NCBI GenBank assembly: GCA_040216555.1
Contig: JAVJOW010000029.1
Span: forward strand, 1 to 64,000
Direction: 5' to 3'
Origin: Arenibacter sp040216555
GTDB taxonomy: Bacteria; Bacteroidota; Bacteroidia; Flavobacteriales; Flavobacteriaceae
Length of the DNA: 64,000 nt
A model generated the notes under the pieces. That model had not been told where the DNA came from and ran no database searches. It saw nothing but the letters and a program-made list of their open reading frames with translations. Position 1 is the first letter of the stretch, and each line of letters starts with the position of its first letter. Positions 61,772 to 64,000 of the stretch are shown here, piece after piece. A program made the translations under genes and the position numbers.

Positions 61772-64000
61772 GTGCATACAGTTTTTTCAATATCGCTGAC
61801 ATATACCTTAAAAACTTTAGGTAGATTTTGGATCAAGGAATTATTTTTAAGTGTCATGGGTGCTATGTTTATCCAATGTCAAAGGCCCAAGGAATTGTCA
61901 GAGATACCGGATGAACACCGTTTTAGGAAAATTGTACTTACCGAAGAAACTATGGACCCTACGGCACTATCGGTAGCCTATAATGGAAAAGTATATTTTG
62001 CGGAAGACATTGGTACCATTAAGGTTTACAAACCCAGTTCAAATTCGGTATCCATTGTGGGGGAATTGAAAGTGTTTAGTTGTGGTGAAGAAGGGTTGAT
62101 CGGTATGACCTTGGACCCTGATTTTGAAAAAAATGGTTGGCTGTACGTAAACCGTACCATGTCCGATTATATGGATATGCCTTGCTCCGAAGTCTATAAA
62201 AATCCTGAAATACGTTTTGAAGACCCCACTTCGCATCAGGTAATTTCTAGATTCACAGTGGTTAATGACACCCTGGATATGGCTTCGGAGAAAGTTCTTC
62301 TAAAAGCTCCAAACCAACACATGCGGCACATTGGCGGTTCTTTGGCTTTTGATGGGAATGGAAATTTATTTATTTCCATTGGTGAAAACACCCATCCCGG
62401 TTTCCTTAATCCCTATGCCCCTTTGGACGAACGCCCTGGCAGAAAGAATTACGACACCCAAAGGACATCTGCCAATACCATGGATTATAGGGGGAAAATT
62501 TTACGTATCCACCCTGAGCCTGACGGTACTTACTCCATCCCTGACGGCAATCTTTTTTCAAAGGACGACCCATTGGCCCTTCCTGAAATTTATGTTATGG
62601 GCTGTAGAAACCCTTTTAGGATATCTGTGGATAAGGAAACCAACACCTTGTATTGGGGCGAGGTGGGCCCCGATGCCTATGCGGATGTTCCCAGAGGTCC
62701 CAAGGGTTATGATGAGATCAACGCTACATCGGAAGGGGGCTTTTTTGGTTGGCCGTATTTCATTGCGGATAACAAGCCCTATTCCAAATATGATTATGAT
62801 ACGGAGACAGCAGCTAAACCCTTTGATGTCCAGAATCCCGAAAACTATTCTCCCAACAATACTGGAAAAAAATTGCTTCCCCCGGCCAAGCCTGCCTTAA
62901 TTTGGTATCCCTATGTTGCCTCGGAGCAATATCCCGAACTGGGTCAAGGGGGAAGAACCGCTATGGCCGGCCCGGTTTATCATTACAAACCCGAAAACGC
63001 TTCAGGTATTAAATTTCCTTCCTACTTTGACAAAGCCCTGTTTATTTATGATTGGATGCGGGGATGGATCAAAGTGGTAAGAATTAACGATATTGGTGAG
63101 CTTATAAAAATAGAGGACTTTATGCCCTCTACCCGATTCGTTAGTCCAATAGATATGCAGTTCGGACCCGATGGTTCCCTATATATAATGGAATTTGGCA
63201 CTACCTGGGGAGCTAACCCAGATGCCCGACTAATTAAGATAGAATATATCCCTGGCAATAGACCACCACATATTAAAATTACGGCCGATAAAACCGTGGG
63301 CGCCACCCCCCTGACCGTTAATTTTAGTAGCAACGGCACTTTGGATTATGACAAGGATAATTATTTAAAATATGAGTGGAAATTCAATTCGAACGAGGTT
63401 CAATCCTCGGAGAAGAACCCCACATTTACTTTCGAAGAACCCGGGGTATATAACGCCACGCTTACGGTTACGGACAATGAAGGTGCAACGGCCATATCGG
63501 AATTGCTTATCAAAGCTGGCAACGATGCCCCACAATTAACCATAGATATGCCTACGCGAGGCAGCTTTTATTGGGAAAACGATGAAATACCTTATACCAT
63601 AGGTGTTAAGGACAAGGAGGATGGCAGCCTGGAAAATGGGAGTATTTCCCCTAAACAGGTGCAGGTAAGCTTGGAATGGATGAAGGGGAACTATACTATG
63701 GAGTCGACCCCCAACGGCATGGGCGTCTTAAAAAGTCAGGGTGAAAAACTGATAGGGGAAAGCGATTGCCTAAGTTGCCATAAGGTGAACGCGAGGGCAA
63801 TAGGACCATCGTTTTTAGAAGTAGCCAAAAGATATAAGAACGATAAAGGTGCCACGAACTATATTGCCAAAAAAATTATTTCAGGAGGTAGTGGTGTTTG
63901 GGGCGATCTAAGTATGAGCGCGCATCCCTTATTTTCAGAAGCCGATGCACGCAGAATGGCCGATTATATTTTATCATTGGCAACCGAAAACAAGAACCTT
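61772..64000 (+). CDS. PQQ-type sorbosone/glucose dehydrogenase-like protein with PKD and cytochrome c (C-terminus beyond window)
   Basis: The frame is open for 743 codons to the right edge. A GTG at 61772 is chosen because it gives a signal-like N-terminus (FWIKELFLSVMGAMFIQC); an ATG at 61856 would leave a truncated signal. The propeller part has ALSVAYNGKVYFAEDIGTI, GLIGMTLDPDFEKNGWLYVN, HIGGSLAFDGNGNLFISIGE, MGCRNPFRISVD and PIDMQFGPDGSLYIMEFG, typical of L-sorbosone dehydrogenase/PQQ-dependent glucose dehydrogenase-type proteins. A PKD-like domain (TPLTVNFSSNGTLDYDKDN) and a cytochrome c domain with CLSCHK follow, then DYILSLA at the cut end. Probably periplasmic oxidation of a sugar linked to haem. 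Its electron acceptor and substrate are unknown. Confidence 0.83.
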   Translation, partial: MHTVFSISLTYTLKTLGRFWIKELFLSVMGAMFIQCQRPKELSEIPDEHRFRKIVLTEETMDPTALSVAYNGKVYFAEDIGTIKVYKPSSNSVSIVGELKVFSCGEEGLIGMTLDPDFEKNGWLYVNRTMSDYMDMPCSEVYKNPEIRFEDPTSHQVISRFTVVNDTLDMASEKVLLKAPNQHMRHIGGSLAFDGNGNLFISIGENTHPGFLNPYAPLDERPGRKNYDTQRTSANTMDYRGKILRIHPEPDGTYSIPDGNLFSKDDPLALPEIYVMGCRNPFRISVDKETNTLYWGEVGPDAYADVPRGPKGYDEINATSEGGFFGWPYFIADNKPYSKYDYDTETAAKPFDVQNPENYSPNNTGKKLLPPAKPALIWYPYVASEQYPELGQGGRTAMAGPVYHYKPENASGIKFPSYFDKALFIYDWMRGWIKVVRINDIGELIKIEDFMPSTRFVSPIDMQFGPDGSLYIMEFGTTWGANPDARLIKIEYIPGNRPPHIKITADKTVGATPLTVNFSSNGTLDYDKDNYLKYEWKFNSNEVQSSEKNPTFTFEEPGVYNATLTVTDNEGATAISELLIKAGNDAPQLTIDMPTRGSFYWENDEIPYTIGVKDKEDGSLENGSISPKQVQVSLEWMKGNYTMESTPNGMGVLKSQGEKLIGESDCLSCHKVNARAIGPSFLEVAKRYKNDKGATNYIAKKIISGGSGVWGDLSMSAHPLFSEADARRMADYILSLATENKNL

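Noticed and set aside
1..64000. tRNA, rRNA, riboswitch and integrase genes
   Set aside because: No cloverleaf-type sequence, rRNA segment, conserved riboswitch core or recombinase motif was recognised by eye; a covariance-model search would be needed to be certain.

Overview
The window looks like a stretch of chromosome from a marine or environmental member of the Bacteroidota, most likely Flavobacteriaceae. This is an inference from AT-rich DNA, many lipoproteins with a Cys-terminated signal peptide, secreted DUF1080 and Gfo/Idh/MocA proteins, haem-binding PVC-type dehydrogenases, a sulfatase, a heparinase II/III-type lyase and an NAD-dependent epimerase-type threonine dehydrogenase next to kbl. 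No rRNA, tRNA, CRISPR array, transposase or integrase was recognised.

Layout. 1-1353 (minus, cut by the left edge): lipoprotein with eight thrombospondin type 3 repeats. 2.3-6.2 kb: a four-part fusion of a PmoA-like domain, sorbosone-dehydrogenase-type propeller, HEAT-like region and cytochrome c. 6.9-11.9 kb (minus): amidohydrolase, nucleoside-symporter-type MFS, DUF1080 protein and secreted Gfo/Idh/MocA oxidoreductase. With the TIM-barrel isomerase at 12.6 kb and the second Gfo/Idh protein at 13.9 kb they resemble an oxidative (3-keto) glycoside catabolism module. 15-24.7 kb: a patchwork of single genes (SRPBCC, NERD, TraB/GumN, haem-binding, zinc ribbon, GDPD, AB-hydrolase, CHMI) separated by repeats and a decayed FG-GAP gene. 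24.9-27.1 kb: a DUF1080 protein and a His-rich secreted protein facing each other across a bidirectional terminator.

27.5-30.4 kb holds threonine degradation (kbl, tdh) with a divergent Lrp/AsnC regulator. 30.5-38.9 kb holds a 2-hydroxyacid dehydrogenase, a Dabb protein, a toroid glycosidase-like lipoprotein, a two-lobed AB-hydrolase and a heparinase II/III-like lyase: a saccharide-processing locus without SusC/SusD in view. 39-45 kb holds single genes (lipoprotein, tiny membrane protein, GT39, DoxX-like, amidohydrolase, membrane protein). 45.6-49.9 kb has a 2,3-diketo-L-gulonate-reductase-like enzyme, methyltransferase, glycosidase-like lipoprotein and MFS exporter. 50-54 kb has an SDR gene bracketed by repeats, DUF4019 lipoprotein and a sulfatase. 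54.4-64 kb has a Gfo/Idh protein, a DUF2490-PiT phosphate pair, GIY-YIG, a polysaccharide deacetylase, an MscS-CorA pair and a cytochrome c-linked sorbosone-dehydrogenase-like protein cut by the right edge.

The least ordinary signal is the repeat architecture: (i) three copies of a ~330-395 bp non-coding element, two bracketing the NERD gene within a few tens of bases on each side; (ii) two ~170-210 bp elements with hairpin ends bracketing the SDR gene; (iii) a REP-like hairpin family; (iv) a 191 bp tandem duplication; (v) a truncated second copy of the start of the yiaK-like gene; (vi) five in-phase 11 bp repeats. Together they suggest a cassette-like mode of gene gain and loss, but no recombinase is present in the window to prove it.
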